Translations under genes and position numbers: made by a program
Shown: positions 31,584 through 43,064 of the stretch, piece by piece
How positions within the stretch are numbered: the first letter of the stretch is position 1
How the letters are laid out: each line of letters begins with the position of its first letter
Notes under the pieces: model-generated
Seen by the model: the letters and a program-made list of their open reading frames with translations, nothing else
The model's database searches: none
Told to the model about the DNA's origin: nothing
NCBI RefSeq assembly: GCF_907165205.1
Contig: NC_058193.1
Span: forward strand, 7,688,001-7,752,000
Origin: Coccinella septempunctata
Taxonomy: Eukaryota > Arthropoda > Insecta > Coleoptera > Coccinellidae
Length of the DNA: 64,000 bases
Direction: 5' to 3'

Positions 31584-33551
31584 GAATGGCTGCAAGAAGA
31601 AAGCCCGAGGTTGTAAAGAACTATTGGTGATTGATAATGTCGTCACGAAGCAGGCCAGAAGAAGACTCAAAAATATATCGATGTGCTGGATTGACTACCA
31701 GAAAGCTTATGACTCCGTGCCGCACTCCTGGCTTGTTGAGATTCTTCGCATATACAAAATCAGTCCTGACATAATACACCTTTGGGAACATCTCATGGGA
31801 ACCTGGCGAACCACCCTGTCAGTAAAAGGAACGAAGTCATATCGAACGAAGGAGATAAGTATAAAACGAGGCATCTTCCAGGGAGACAACTGGAGCACGG
31901 AGTGGTTTTGTCTTGCACTAAACCCACTAAGTAACATACTCAATCGCAGCAATTATGGATACAGAATAGACGATTATGCTAAGCTCACTCACCTGTTTTA
32001 TGTGGACGACTTGAAGCTCTATGCTAGAGGAACTGCACAACTACAAGGTGAACTTGAACTGGTGAGAAATTTCAGCGCGGATATAAAAATGAAATTTGGC
32101 CTCGAGAAATGCTCGGTTGTGCACGTGAAGAGAGGGAAAATGGCGGAGGAGGGTGACATGGAACTGATTAACGGTACAAGCATACGTAGTCTGGGTCTAG
32201 AGAACACCTACAAATACCTGGGAATTCAACAGTCATTTGAGATCAGACAGAAACGCAGTATGGAGGTAGCTGAAGAGGAATTCAAAAAACGAATCAACAA
32301 AGTTCTCAAAACTGAGCTCAATGCTAAGAACAAGATTACTGCCATAAACATGTGGGCAATACCGGTTTTAACATACACCTCCGGAATACTTACCTGGTCA
32401 GCTACGGAACTGCGCCGATTGGATCAGTGGGTTCGCGTCAGTTTCACGAGGCATGGCATACTGCATCCCAATTCAGCAATCGAGCGACTATATCTCCCTC
32501 GATCGGAGGGAGGTCGTGGATTGTCCAGCTTGGAAGCTGCAACCGAGAAAGAAATTAAATCCCTAAGAAACTACTTCCTCTCGAGCAACTTACCGGTTCA
32601 CAAAAGAGTGGTGTTATGGGACAAAAAATATACTGCCCTCAATTTAGCCAGCCCAGCAGAACCTGAAACAGATGTAGATCCACTAGAAAATATGAGAGAA
32701 AGATGGCGTAGCAAAGTACTTCATGGGAGATTTCACGCTAGCATTAATCAGCCAGAAGTGGATAAAACACGGTCTCATACTTACCTCGTTGCTGATTACC
32801 TATACGCAAGCACTGAAGCAGCACTACACGCCATTCAAGATCAAGTAGTTCCAACTAGGAACTACTCAAAATACATTATGAAACAGCAAGTAGAAAACAC
32901 GAAATGTAGGATCTGCAACCAACTGGAGGAAACCGTACAGCACTTGTCGGGGGGTTGTACACCACTTGCATCCACCAAATACTTAGGGAGGCACAACAAT
33001 ATGGGCAAGGTGGTCCACCAGTTGCTCGGATTGCGATGGGGATTAATTGGGAACTTCACACCCCAGTATAAATACACACCGGTAGCGGTAGCAGAAAATG
33101 AACAGGCCAAAATCTTCTGGGACTTTCCCTTCGTGACGGACAGACCTCTAGAACACAACCGTCCAGATCTTGTACTATGGATGAAACAGGAGGGGATGGC
33201 TGTTATAGTAGACTTCTCAGTGCCACTCGACCACAACATAGCACAAGCTTATGACAGCAAAATCGTCAAATACACAGAATTAGCAAGAGAACTCAAAACA
33301 TTGTGGAAACTTGAGAGGCAGGTGAGGATACTTCCTCTGGTCATCAGCAGTAATGGACTCGTGCACGTTAACACCACGAAACACCTGGCCGAGCTCCAAC
33401 TTCCAGACAACACATTACAATGGATGCAGAAGGCTGTAGTGTTGGGAACTGTAGCAATTATTAGGCAAATTGTCTTTCCGCAGTGAAAACTCTGCTGGCT
33501 CTTAACTGATACAGCTCGGGCCATCATAGATGTAAACACCACTACTAGTGT

Positions 33552-33606
<55 letters not shown>
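31581..33606 (+). mobile_element. R4/Dong-type LINE with intact RT-endonuclease frame, 5' truncated, inserted in (TA)n
   Basis: The open frame runs 31579-33486, 635 codons. Motif A WIDYQKAYDSVP is near residue 38, motif B RGIFQGDNWS near 97, motif C FYVDDLKLYA near 140 and TYKYLGIQQ near 211. LPRSEGGRGLSSL lies near 300. The CCHC motif C-x2-C-x7-H-x4-C (CRICNQ...GGC) is near 443. The restriction-like endonuclease core HNRPDLVLW...VIVDFSVPLDHN (PD, D) is near 527-548. This order (RT, CCHC, RLE) is the R2/R4 class. The N-terminal domains are missing. The 3' UTR is 70 bp with a poly(A) of about 50. (TA)n lies on both sides. Confidence 0.9.
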
Positions 33607-33628
<22 letters not shown>

Positions 33629-33629
33629 T
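33607..33629. repeat. (TA)n on the 3' side of the R4/Dong-type LINE
   Basis: A short TA run between the poly(A) and the first LTR of the gag-only dimer. With 31494-31580 and 36113-36126 it suggests one original TA tract split by two insertions. Confidence 0.95.
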
Positions 33630-33767
33630 TGTTATGGTTTAAGTTTTCTAAAAATAATTTCGTTTAGTTTGCTGTGTTAGGAAATTTTGGGTAGGCAGGG
33701 AGATATAAAAAAATTACAAATTAATTTATAATATAAAATAAAGGTGTATTAAACGGATCGTAACAAA

Positions 33768-34472
33768 ATGGCGCAACCAACGTGTGGCAAGTTGAGTGAT
33801 GGAAATACTGAATCCAGACACAAGAGTTCAGCTGGAGCACAAGAAAATAATAATTCAAACATATTGGATGTTTTAATGAAGATGAAAGAAGATTTTAAAG
33901 AGTTTGCGGAAAGAATTGAAAATAAAATGGAAGAAAATTCGAGAGCAATGAAAGTAACAGCAGAAAGATTGGAAGATATAGAAAAAAGATTTGAAAATAG
34001 AATGGAAGAAGTTTTCATGAAAATTAATGAAATTTTCAATGAAAGAGTCAATAAAACAGAAGAGAAAATAGATAGGAAAATGGGTATGATGATGAGACAA
34101 TGTCAGGAAGATTTGGAAACAACAGAAAATAACATACGAAAGGAGGTGAGAGAGAAATTAGATATGGATATAAATAAAATTAATGAGAATATAGACAAAC
34201 AAAATGAAATATCAGAAGGAGTCATGAAAAAAGAAAATTCTACGTCAGGAATAGTCAAGTTATGGTATCAAAAATGGAATTTCAATGGAAAAGTAAAAGC
34301 AAAATTCACTGTCCTGTTGTGGAATTACACAAGGAACAGAAAATGGGTGAATATCATCCAAAGAGTGAGAGAAAAAATGGAATGGATTGGAGAAAATTAT
34401 TTAAGGAGGAAAAAGAGAAAAAAATGGAGAAATCATAAAAAGTTCAAGAAAAAAATTTTGGTTGATAATTGA
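33768..34472 (+). CDS. Gag-like coiled-coil protein, gag-only element copy 1
   Basis: 234 codons, starting MAQPTCGKLSDG right after the LTR. Residues 35-140 are charged heptad-like sequence (KEDFKEFAERIENKMEEN, RLEDIEKRFENRMEE), predicted coiled coil. The C-terminal 70 residues hold W-rich basic sequence (KLWYQKWNFNGKVKAKF, WNYTRNRKWVNII). No zinc knuckle. The start of arthropod Gypsy Gags is often similar in style, but I do not recognise a specific family. The frame is intact, and its inverted partner keeps nearly the same protein. Confidence 0.7.
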   Translation: MAQPTCGKLSDGNTESRHKSSAGAQENNNSNILDVLMKMKEDFKEFAERIENKMEENSRAMKVTAERLEDIEKRFENRMEEVFMKINEIFNERVNKTEEKIDRKMGMMMRQCQEDLETTENNIRKEVREKLDMDINKINENIDKQNEISEGVMKKENSTSGIVKLWYQKWNFNGKVKAKFTVLLWNYTRNRKWVNIIQRVREKMEWIGENYLRRKKRKKWRNHKKFKKKILVDN

Positions 34473-35165
34473 TGATTTTTTTTTTTGTGTGTGTAAAATA
34501 CAATTTGTTAAATTTAAAATGTTTATTCCCAAAATTTTCAATTTGGGGAATAAATATTTTAATTTTGGGGATTTTGTTATGGTTTAAGTTTTCTAAGAAT
34601 AATTTCGTTTAGTTTGCTGTGTTAGGAAATTTTGGGTAGGCATGGAGACATAAAAAAAAAGAGAAGATTGTCAGTCAGAATATAATTTTTGAGAAAAGTC
34701 ACTTATTTTTAGTAGAGAATCAAATATTTTTTTATAAGTTGCGATTCCGTTGCTTTGAATTACAAATTAATTTATAATATAAAATAAAGGTGTATTAAAC
34801 GGATCGTAACATGGCGCCATTTTGTTACGATCCGTTTAATACACCTTTATTTTATATTATAAATTAATTTGTAATTCAAATCAACGGAATCGCAACTTAT
34901 AAAAAAATATTTAATTCTCTACTAAAAATATAAGTGACTTTCCTCCCATTTATTCTGACTGACAATCAATATCTTTTTTTTTATATCTCCCTGCCTACCC
35001 AAAATTTCCTAACAAGGCAAACTAAACGAAATTATTTTTAGAAAACTTAAACCATAACAAAATCCCCAAAATTAAAATATTTATTCCCCAAATTGAAAAT
35101 TTTGGGAATAAACATTATAAATTTAACAAATTGTATTTTACACACACAAAAAAAATCATCAATTA

Positions 35166-35873
35166 TTAACCTAAATCTTTTTTCTTGAACTTTTTATGAT
35201 TTCTCAATTTTTTTCTATTTTTTCTCCTTAAATAACTCTCTCCAATCCATTCCACTCCCTCTCTCACTCTTTGGATGATATTCACCCATTTTCTGTTCCT
35301 TGTGTAATTCCACAACAGGACAGTGAATTTTGCTTTTACTTTTCCATTGAAATTCCATTTTTGATACCATAACTTGACTATTCCTGACGTAGAATTTTCG
35401 TTGTTCATGACTCCGTCTGATGTTTCATTTTGTTTGTCTATATTCTCTTTAATTTTATTTATATCCATATCTAATTTCTCTCTCACCTCCTTTCGAATGT
35501 TATTTTCCGTTGTTTCCAAATCTTCCTGACATTGTCTCATCATCATACCCATTTTCCTATCTATTTTCTCTTCTGTTTTATTGACTCTTTCATTGAAAGT
35601 TCCATTAATTTTCATGAAACCTTCTTCCATTCTATTTTCAAATCTTTTTTCTATATCTTCCAATCTTTCTGCTGTTACTTTCATTGCTCTCGAATTTTCT
35701 TCCATTTTATTTTCAATTCTTTCCGCAAACTCTTTAAAATCTTCTTTCAACTTCATTAAGAAATCAAGTATAGTAGAATTATTATTTTCCTGTGCTCCAG
35801 CTGAACTCTTGTTTCTGGATTCAAAATTTTGAGTATTTCCATCACTCAACTTGCCACACGTTGGTTGCGCCAT
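35166..35873 (-). CDS. Gag-like coiled-coil protein, gag-only element copy 2
   Basis: 235 codons, differing from copy 1 at scattered residues (for example an extra QNF near residue 14, KMKED to KLKED, KKEN to NNEN). Both copies remain open despite many base differences, which suggests selection or recent insertion of two separate, already different elements. Start ATG at 35873 is 3 bp from the end of its LTR. Confidence 0.7.
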   Translation of the reverse strand: MAQPTCGKLSDGNTQNFESRNKSSAGAQENNNSTILDFLMKLKEDFKEFAERIENKMEENSRAMKVTAERLEDIEKRFENRMEEGFMKINGTFNERVNKTEEKIDRKMGMMMRQCQEDLETTENNIRKEVREKLDMDINKIKENIDKQNETSDGVMNNENSTSGIVKLWYQKWNFNGKVKAKFTVLLWNYTRNRKWVNIIQRVREGVEWIGESYLRRKNRKKLRNHKKFKKKDLG

Positions 35874-36112
35874 TTTGTTACGATCCGTTTAATACACCTT
35901 TATTTTATATTATAAATTAATTTGTAATTCAAAGCAACGGAATCGCAACTTATAAAAAAATATTTAATTCTCTACTAAAAATAAGTGACTTTTCTCAAAA
36001 ATTATATTCTGACTGACAATCTTCTCTTTTTTTTTATGTCTCCATGCCTACCCAAAATTTCCTAACACAGCAAACTAAACGAAATTATTCTTAGAAAACT
36101 TAAACCATAACA

Positions 36113-36126
36113 ATATATATATATAT
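36113..36126. repeat. Short (TA)n at the junction of the LTR dimer and LINE A
   Basis: A short TA tract where the LINE A reading frame (VCRK) stops. Confidence 0.9.
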
Positions 36127-36129
36127 TTC

Positions 36130-38515
36130 CTACATACATGATGTATATGATCATTCCATTTCAAATTACTATCAACAAATAAACCTAACAATTTAACTGA
36201 GTTTTTGGACTTCAATTCATTGCCTAAGCAACGAATGGAAATAGGCTCTTTTAAATAGTTTTTAATTTCAAAGATTATTAGTTCAGTCTAAGGGATGTTC
36301 ACAATGAGAGTATTAGCCCTGCACCATCTGACAAAACTATCGAATAAGAGTTCGCAACGCCTTATAAGCTCAGCAAGGCTGCGAGCGGAGACCGCCACCG
36401 ACGTATCGTCCACAAAAATGACAAGCCATTCAACAATGTATTCAGGCAAATCATTAATGAAGAGGATAAAAAGTAAATGCCCCAGAACAGAACCTTGAGC
36501 AACACCCAATTCATTCAAGAATACTCGAGAAACTGAGTTACGGACCCTAACAGACATAGTCCGGTTCGAAATGAAACTTTGAATCCATTTCAGAAAAATC
36601 CTCCGAAAAACGAGATTATGCAACTTGCTCACAATGAACTGAGGGGCTATAAGGTCGAAGGCTGTCGTAAGATCAAAAAATAGACCCGAAACAAGTAGAC
36701 CGTCATCCAGAGAACGGTAAACAAAATCGAAAAATTGTAAGGCGGCTGTTTGCGTTGATCTCCCAGCTGTGAACCCATGTTGACAACTCGAAAGGAGATT
36801 GAATTTTGTGAGGAAAACTGTCATGCGGTTTAATACTAGTCGTTCAACAACCTTAGAAAAGACACTGAGTATAGAGATGGGTCGATAGTTGGCTATATTA
36901 TTAGGATCATTTCTCTTATAGATCGGTAGTACTGTTGCATGTTTCAAGGCCGTAGGAAACATACCACCTATAACCGAAGAGTTAATCAGGAAAGCAATAT
37001 GCTCAGCTACGTATTCCGCTATTTCCTTCAATATCCTAGCTGATACAAAGTCAGCTCCACAACTCTTTTTGTTCTTGAGCGATTTGATCACATTGATAAT
37101 TTCATATTTATCTACTGGAAGAAAAAAAAGTTTCAGTTTTAATTGAACTTAGTGTACAGAACTGAAATATATTATCTCCATAATTTTCGAAAATGCAAGT
37201 TTTCGCAATCGACGACAAATAATTCGCGAAGGTATCAGCCACCACATCTGAATCCGAACATAATGAACCGTTCATGTTCAAACGAATAACATCATCATGC
37301 TTCATATTTAGAATGTGTGTACTATTAATGTCGAAATAAATTTGATTTGATTTGATTTGTCTACCTGTTTCTTGATTCACAATTTTCCAAACTGTTTTAT
37401 TCTTATTATCTGACAGGTTGATGAGATTGCTGTGGTATTCTAGTTTTGAAGACTTGAGAAGCCTATTATAGTCGGTTTTAGCTTTTTTATAGACCTCCAA
37501 AGCATGTTGAGTTCTACAATTTTTCAGCAGCCAATAGAGGTTCTTGAGTTCTTGACTAGCCAGCTTAATTTCAGGTGTCAACCATTTCACATTAGACCTT
37601 TCAGAAATATCTTGGTGTCTTAGTGGACAACAATTATTTATTGAAGACTGCACAATGTCAACGAAAGAACCAAAAGACTCATCAGTACCAGTCGCAGTGT
37701 ATACATTATCAAAATTGGCATGTGAAATCTCCACTACAAGATTTTGTAAAGTTACAGATGTTATGTTTCTAGTTAAGGTATATCTTTGTGCTCTCGTAGA
37801 AACTTTAACACTAGTGTGAAAGAAATAATCGAGGCATACTATATTGTGATCGCTAAAATGACCCTTAAACACCGTCGTCTCAGCGTTAGTAATTATATAG
37901 TCAACTTTTGTACTGGAAGTATGACCTGCCGCATTCGTAAAAATGCGAGTTGGCAGTAAAGAAGATATCTTCAAATTGAAAGAAAGCAATAAATCAACCA
38001 TAAGATCTCTATCTCTAGAATCGCTCAAATAATCAACATTGAGATCACCGCACAGAAATTAACAGAGTTAATACAATAGTCTAAAACATGATAGAGCCTT
38101 TCAAGAAAGACGTTAACACTTCCTGAAGGAGGCCTATAGACACTCAAAATACATATTTTCATACTATCAAAAACTACCTTTACCGCACAGAACTCGCACT
38201 CCATTTCCACGGAGAACCTGGAAATGTCCATGTTTGTCACTTGAAGACCAGATCTGGCAAAAATGGCAGTACCACCATGCTCTCTTGATGATCGGCAGAA
38301 ACTTGATACTAGTTTGAAACCAGGTATCGACATGACGCTCAGATTGATGTCTTCGCACCAATGTTCAGCAATACTGATGATAGATGGATTGCTATCTGAC
38401 ACAAGAACACTCAGATTGTTAATTTTGTTGGAAAGTGATCGCGCATTTAGCTGCATTAGCCGAAACCTAAATATATCACTCTCCGAGTCAACGTGGACAT
38501 CTGAAAAGCTTGAAT
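36130..38515 (-). pseudogene. LINE A ORF2: AP endonuclease and reverse transcriptase
   Basis: Endonuclease: MQLNARSLSNKI (N and R of motif I), ISIAEHWC (E), ILSVYRPPSGS (YRP), then after a shift at 38026 VDYIITN and FSDHNIVCL (SDH). RT: NYRPISILSVFSKVVERL, SSCQHGFTAGRSTQT, FFDLTTAFDLIA (motif A), GVAQGSVLGHLLFILFIND (motif B; the usual P is A) and FVDDTSVAVS (motif C, F-x-DD). A 16-bp frame break at about 37100 separates the linker from RT. Stops and shifts mean it is inactive. Confidence 0.85.
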
Positions 38516-39581
38516 TCAGCGATCCTGAATGTCTGTCTTGCGTTGGTAAAAAGAATGGACGCTACATCTATTGGGCCAATTTGATTCAACCTTTACATTA
38601 TCATATTCAGTAGAAGGAATTAAAACCTTAAATGACGAGTAACTCTCTGGGTGTTTAGATTTCAGGGACTCACATTTAACGTCCGTGAAGTTATTCTTCA
38701 GAAAAGTCGTAAGATCCTCTGTAGTAGTTGTTGGCTTTGTTAGGTTTGTGACGTGTAAAGCCTTGTATTTGATAATTCCTTCTACCGTAGAGGAACCCGA
38801 GAAATTTCCAACAACCAATGTACGTCGTGTATTTTTCCTCTCCTTTCTCCGCGTAACTACTGACCAATCTGTATTATCTCTCTCAGGATTATTTATATTC
38901 CTATTGGTAACATCGGAATAACCTTTCGAATCAACTCCAGACAACGTTGATGAGGTTAAGTTTTCATAAACATTGGTAATCTGATTGTTTATAGTATCAG
39001 GTGAATGACTTGATCGATTCACATGTGAAGATTGAATACGCTTGTTCCGTTCAGGTGCCGCATTTTTTTGAACATCCGATAAGACTCGTGATGACGATAT
39101 GTATTGTTGTTGTTTACCTGAAGCGGCGATATCTGTACTGGATTTTTTCGTAGAGTTTTCCAACTTCTTATTCAGGTCTGAAATAATTTCAGTTTTTTCA
39201 TTCAGTTGTTTTTCCAAGACAGAGATCTTGAATCTCAGGAGTGCATTATTCTCAGCAAGAATTCCATTTTTGTCCTCTAGTTCAGCCACAATTCTTTTCA
39301 AAAACTCGTGAGATGAAAATTCCACATCAACAACTGGAGCTTTGGGTTCAGCTTCAATGACTGTCACCGATCGCGGATCTTGTTCATCCCCAGATTTGTT
39401 ACCCGCAGAAGGAATGACCACAACATTTAGCAACTCGCGATCCACAACGACTATGGAAGACATTGGGGCATAAATTGCACTTTAAACCCAGCCTGGCCAT
39501 AGGGCGATCACAATCAGCGCATCTAAATGACAAATTCCGAGGAACGACACTCACAACATCTTTACTTGTAGCCATCTTCAC
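38516..39581 (-). pseudogene. LINE A ORF1: PHD-like finger, coiled coil, RNA-binding C-terminus
   Basis: 39581-39399 encodes a PHD-type zinc finger, C-x2-C-x10-C-x2-C-x4-H-x2-C (FRCADCDRPMARLGLKC, then HSRC). A frame change at about 39410-39463 leads to the second frame 39463-38516, with a leucine-zipper-like segment (ISVLEKQLNEKTEIISDL, near residue 80), an S/N-rich linker, a K/R-rich patch (RRKERKNTRR) and a C-terminal domain with LKSKHPESYSSFKV and WPNRCSVHSFYQ, typical of CR1-type ORF1 proteins. ORF1p binds LINE RNA. Confidence 0.8.
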
Positions 39582-39709
39582 TGCGATATGAATGGTTTCA
39601 AGCAGAATTCGTTATTTTTGTCGAATATGAATTAGAAATCGAGAGTAGAATATTCAATAATATAAGGAAATTCCTCGTACGTAAATGGATCTTTATTCTT
39701 TCACAACCT

Positions 39710-39810
39710 GCTCTACATGTTTCGCCCTATAAAGGCATCATCAGGAGCTTCGTCTAGAATATACAGATGTTGTGCAGAGTCTGTATATTCTAGACAAAGC
39801 TCCTGATGAT
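39710..39810 (-). ncRNA. Candidate hammerhead ribozyme core (Penelope-type), with long stem I
   Basis: On the minus strand CTGATGA (39744-39738) is followed by a short stem-loop GCC-loop-GGC (39736-39724) and GAAAC (39723-39719), then the palindrome ACATGT and AGAGC. Upstream, 39737-39767 and 39780-39810 are 31-bp inverted arms with a 12-base loop, in the right place for stem I. These are the conserved hammerhead nucleotides in the right order. The expected cleavage triplet before stem I appears changed, so activity is doubtful. Hammerheads of this kind are known from Penelope-like elements. Confidence 0.55.
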
Positions 39811-42179
39811 ATATATCTCAAAGATGGACTATTGCCGATTAGTTGGTAATTTATTATATTCAATAATAATATGTATCGGTAATTAGTCACTTATTATTTA
39901 TGAATACTATTTCGTTCCCTGAACGGAATGGAAAAAAACAGTTCCTGCATATTTTCTGCATTTTTTGCATATATATAAGTGTATTTTCAAGGTTGAAATG
40001 ATTTATCATGTGTTCGTAGATTCCCAGAGGGGCATAGCACATTATGAAAACTTAAAATGGCTTTATCTCTTTATCCGGGCCGAATCGTAGAAAATGGTAT
40101 GAGAAAAAATTGTTTCTACTTTTAAAATATTTGTACGAGTCAAAGACTCACCCTGTATAATACACGAATTTTCAACGGCACTTTGTGGATCATATTTGTC
40201 CTTGTTCTCCATATATATTGGAATTTTGCGCCAACTGGATAGAAATCCCTCATTGCTTCTATTTATTGTTTTTTTTATGGTGATGCATACGAGTACAGGG
40301 TGTTCATAAATGGTCGCAGTGAACTTTGAATTCTCAATCCCCCTCGACGAAGAATCTCGATGAAATATCATAGTTACACTCATATTAATTATTTTATTGT
40401 CAACTCAGCTTGAAATCTCTTGAAACTTCTACTATCAAAACCGTAATAATTTTTTAATTCGGCAAAATAACAATACTTCGACGCCCACTGCGGTTTCATA
40501 AATATCCTGTACAATGAACTTTATAGAAAAATTGGATGCAAAATACTCACATTAGAAAAAATACAAAATGTCAAAGTCTTCATCTACTCGTGAAGGGGCT
40601 GTTTGTTCTACGTTTTCTCCAGACCACATTTTAACTGAATGTTTCTTCAAATGAATTATAGGTTCAACTATCCGAGAACTCCGCTACCTCACCTCAAAAT
40701 TTATAACCAAAGGCATCTCGATGCACTTTCTATCTTGTGTCGAACAGAACAAAAAGGCGCAAGGTTGGATGCATCATCGGCGAACTAATTGAAAGATTCT
40801 ACTCACTATAGGAAGATGTATCTATTGAGGATTCAAACTACTATTAATCAATTGAAGGGAATTTATTTCTTGATTCGCTATCCGCGTAGCATAGCAGTCC
40901 GTAGAATCGGAGAGTTTTCGCGTGCTGTAACGGCGAATGCTCCCATTGATTTTTCTGTATTACGTCAATGGAAATGGTGGGGAGCAGTCGAAATTTCTTG
41001 TCCTTGATTAAATAATTGTACATAGCGACTACACAATGAATTATTCCAAATTATTTTTTAATGTGTACAAAAATTATAAGGCCTATGTAATAGATTGGTT
41101 CCCAAATAATAAATCGATCTTCTAGATAGTTCCGCCAGTTTTCCACTAACTCTTCGGGATATCGATTGAAATTCAATCTTTTTCAGGACTCTGCATCTTT
41201 TGAACTTCTTCAGGGTTTACACTCCTAGTCTCGAAAAAAAACCAATTAAAAAGTTGAAATAATCGATTTGCTCCTGCGTAAATTCTTGCACTAATTCGTC
41301 CGGATCAAATCAGAATGATAGAATTTTTTTTTGCCTGACAATGAACCAAAAATGGAACTTGATTGAAAATGATAACTTCGTTACGTTTCAGAGTCTATAT
41401 CGGTCTTCTTCATCAGACGAATTCGTGAAAATTTTTATAATTGTAGATTTTCAGTTTGTCAATTGACATTTGTCAACACACGTAGACGTTGATTCATTTA
41501 ATTCTGAAATTACCGGATGTCAGTTGGTTCCTTATAGTCCGAAAGCTGGCAGCAAAAATAACTACCTCACAGTTGCCGTGCGTGTGTGGTCGTCTTATTG
41601 AATAAAAAAAATTTAAAAAATGAGAAAAAATCGATTAGAAATTTCCTATTATTACCAAGAATAATTTTGTGTCAAAATGGTCTAGGAACTTAACTGAATT
41701 GAAATCGTAAGCGTCTGCAATCAGGGGTGGTCGCTATTTTAAAACAAAAGCTGTCAAATATAGCAAAAAGACGCCATCAACTTCATCAAAAGTTACCAGT
41801 GTCATTTTTGTGTCAAATTTTCAATTAATACAGGGTGTTCTCAAAGGTCAGGTTTATTTTTTGACAGGTAATAGAACTGCTCGAAATAAGTCATGGTACC
41901 AAAAATCGTTTATATAAAATATTCACCAGGGCTGAGTATTTCGAAACCAAAGTTACTCGAAAATCTGAGAAAAAAGGTATGGTTTCGGCAGTGCTTCGGA
42001 TGCAATGCTACAGTCAAATGAGTCACAGTCACAGAATGTGACTGAAGCTTGGTAATTGCATATGGGTAGTCACATTCTGCAGTCACTGCATGCATCTGAA
42101 ACCTGGTCAAGAGACGGCGCGGCGTATTAAGTTCAGAATTATTTCCAGATAATTTTGTAGTATATCGTAAAGATAATAA
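39811..42179. other. Mostly featureless AT-rich sequence with isolated ACAGGGTG ends
   Basis: CACCCTGTATAAT at about 40150, TACAGGGTGTTC at about 40295 and TACAGGGTGTTC at about 41829 look like isolated ends of the foldback family seen elsewhere. Apart from the short hammerhead-like core at 41385-41416, no coding region is supported. Confidence 0.4.
41385..41416 (-). ncRNA. Second hammerhead-like core (decayed)
   Basis: The minus strand reads CTGATGA (41416-41410), 20 bases, then GAAAC (41389-41385) and GTAACG. Only three base pairs (AGA/TCT) can form stem II, so this is either a decayed Penelope-type motif or chance. Confidence 0.3.
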
Positions 42180-43056
42180 TACTAATAATAATAATTTTAT
42201 TGATCCTTTAAGACATAACATAGTATGTATAGGATAAGTCAAAGAGATGCCATACAATATTCAATGTTTAAACAACTATGTGATTAACAAACTTATAATT
42301 CAAATATTCATTAACAGAGTAGAAATATTCCTTAATAAAATATATTTGATTTCTTTCTTAAATCTGCACAATTGAAGACATTGTATATGTTGAGGGAGAT
42401 GGTTGAACAACTTAATACATTGGTATAGCGGAGACATTTCAAATCGTGCAGTCTTATGTAGAGGAATGAACAATTTTCCTTTACTCCTTGTTTCATGGGA
42501 ATGGAAACTAGAAAGTTTGATGACATCATTCTCATTCTCTTTGATGTAAACTAGCCATTTCAATATAAATATAGATGCAACAGTGAGTATATTATATATT
42601 ATATTCAGTAAAAAGAGGTTGGCAGGAAGAACGACGACTTTGATCAAAAATCATTCGAAGAATTCTCTTCTGAATGATGAAAACTCTTTGAACGTCTGAA
42701 GCATTACCCCAAAGTAAGATATTGTAGGACGAATGACTGTACACCAGAGAATAATAGACATTGATGACAGAACTCAGAGGAAGTATACCCTTTATTCTGT
42801 ACAGAGCGTAGTAGGAGTTGTTGAGCTTTTTGCAAACTTCATTAATATGTACATCCCATCTTAAGTATCTATCGATATAGACACCAAGGAACTTGGTAGA
42901 GCTTTTGGGTGGAATAATGGTATCCAAGTAACGGGGAATGAATGTGACTTCTCGATCTACAGACAGAGTGAAGATGACACATTCTGTTTTTTTTTTGCAT
43001 TCATTATGATGCGGTTCATCTGACACCACTCAGCCAAGCTTTTTATAATTTGAGTG
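42180..43056 (-). pseudogene. LINE B, RT thumb and C-terminal part
   Basis: The minus strand from 43056 reads ATQIIKSLAEWCQMNRIIMNAKKTE, STKFLGVYIDRYLRWDVHI, YYALYRIKGILPLSSVINVYYSLVYSHSSYNILLWGN, VFIIQKRILRMIF and, at 42540-42400, HETRSKGKLFIPLHKTARFEMSPLYQCIKLFNHLP. These are the post-motif C domains of a CR1/jockey LINE. The first residues continue exactly from the RT that stops at 44806 (LLADDTTIVIAARTLE). The 3' tail contains ATT repeats at 42178-42200. Confidence 0.85.
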
Positions 43057-43064
43057 GCTCAGAG

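Larger units (their letters stand above)
33630..36112. mobile_element. Inverted dimer of a gag-only LTR retrotransposon
   Basis: Copy 1, plus strand: 5' LTR 33630-33765 (136 bp, internally deleted), gag 33768-34472, 3' LTR 34575-34811 (237 bp). Copy 2, minus strand: LTR 36112-35876 (237 bp), gag 35873-35166, LTR 35059-34823 (237 bp). LTRs begin TGTTATGG and end CGTAACA. The two 3' LTRs face each other across an 11-bp spacer TGGCGCCATTT. Read from copy 2 the spacer is AAATGGCGCCA, that is, the sequence that normally follows an LTR into gag. No protease, RT or integrase is present. (TA)n flanks both outer LTRs. Confidence 0.9.
36127..39640 (-). mobile_element. Near full-length CR1/jockey-type LINE (LINE A), 3' end displaced
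   Basis: Read on the minus strand: 5' UTR 39640-39585, ORF1 39581-38516, ORF2 endonuclease 38456-37600, then RT 37091-36130. It breaks off at VCRK against the (TA)n tract. The missing C-terminal end is probably 29832-30180, about 6 kb away, with roughly 70 residues lost between. Individual domains are listed separately. Confidence 0.85.

Noticed and set aside
33630..36112. A host gene encoding the coiled-coil protein
   Set aside because: Both copies are bounded by LTRs with TG...CA ends, so they are retroelement gags.
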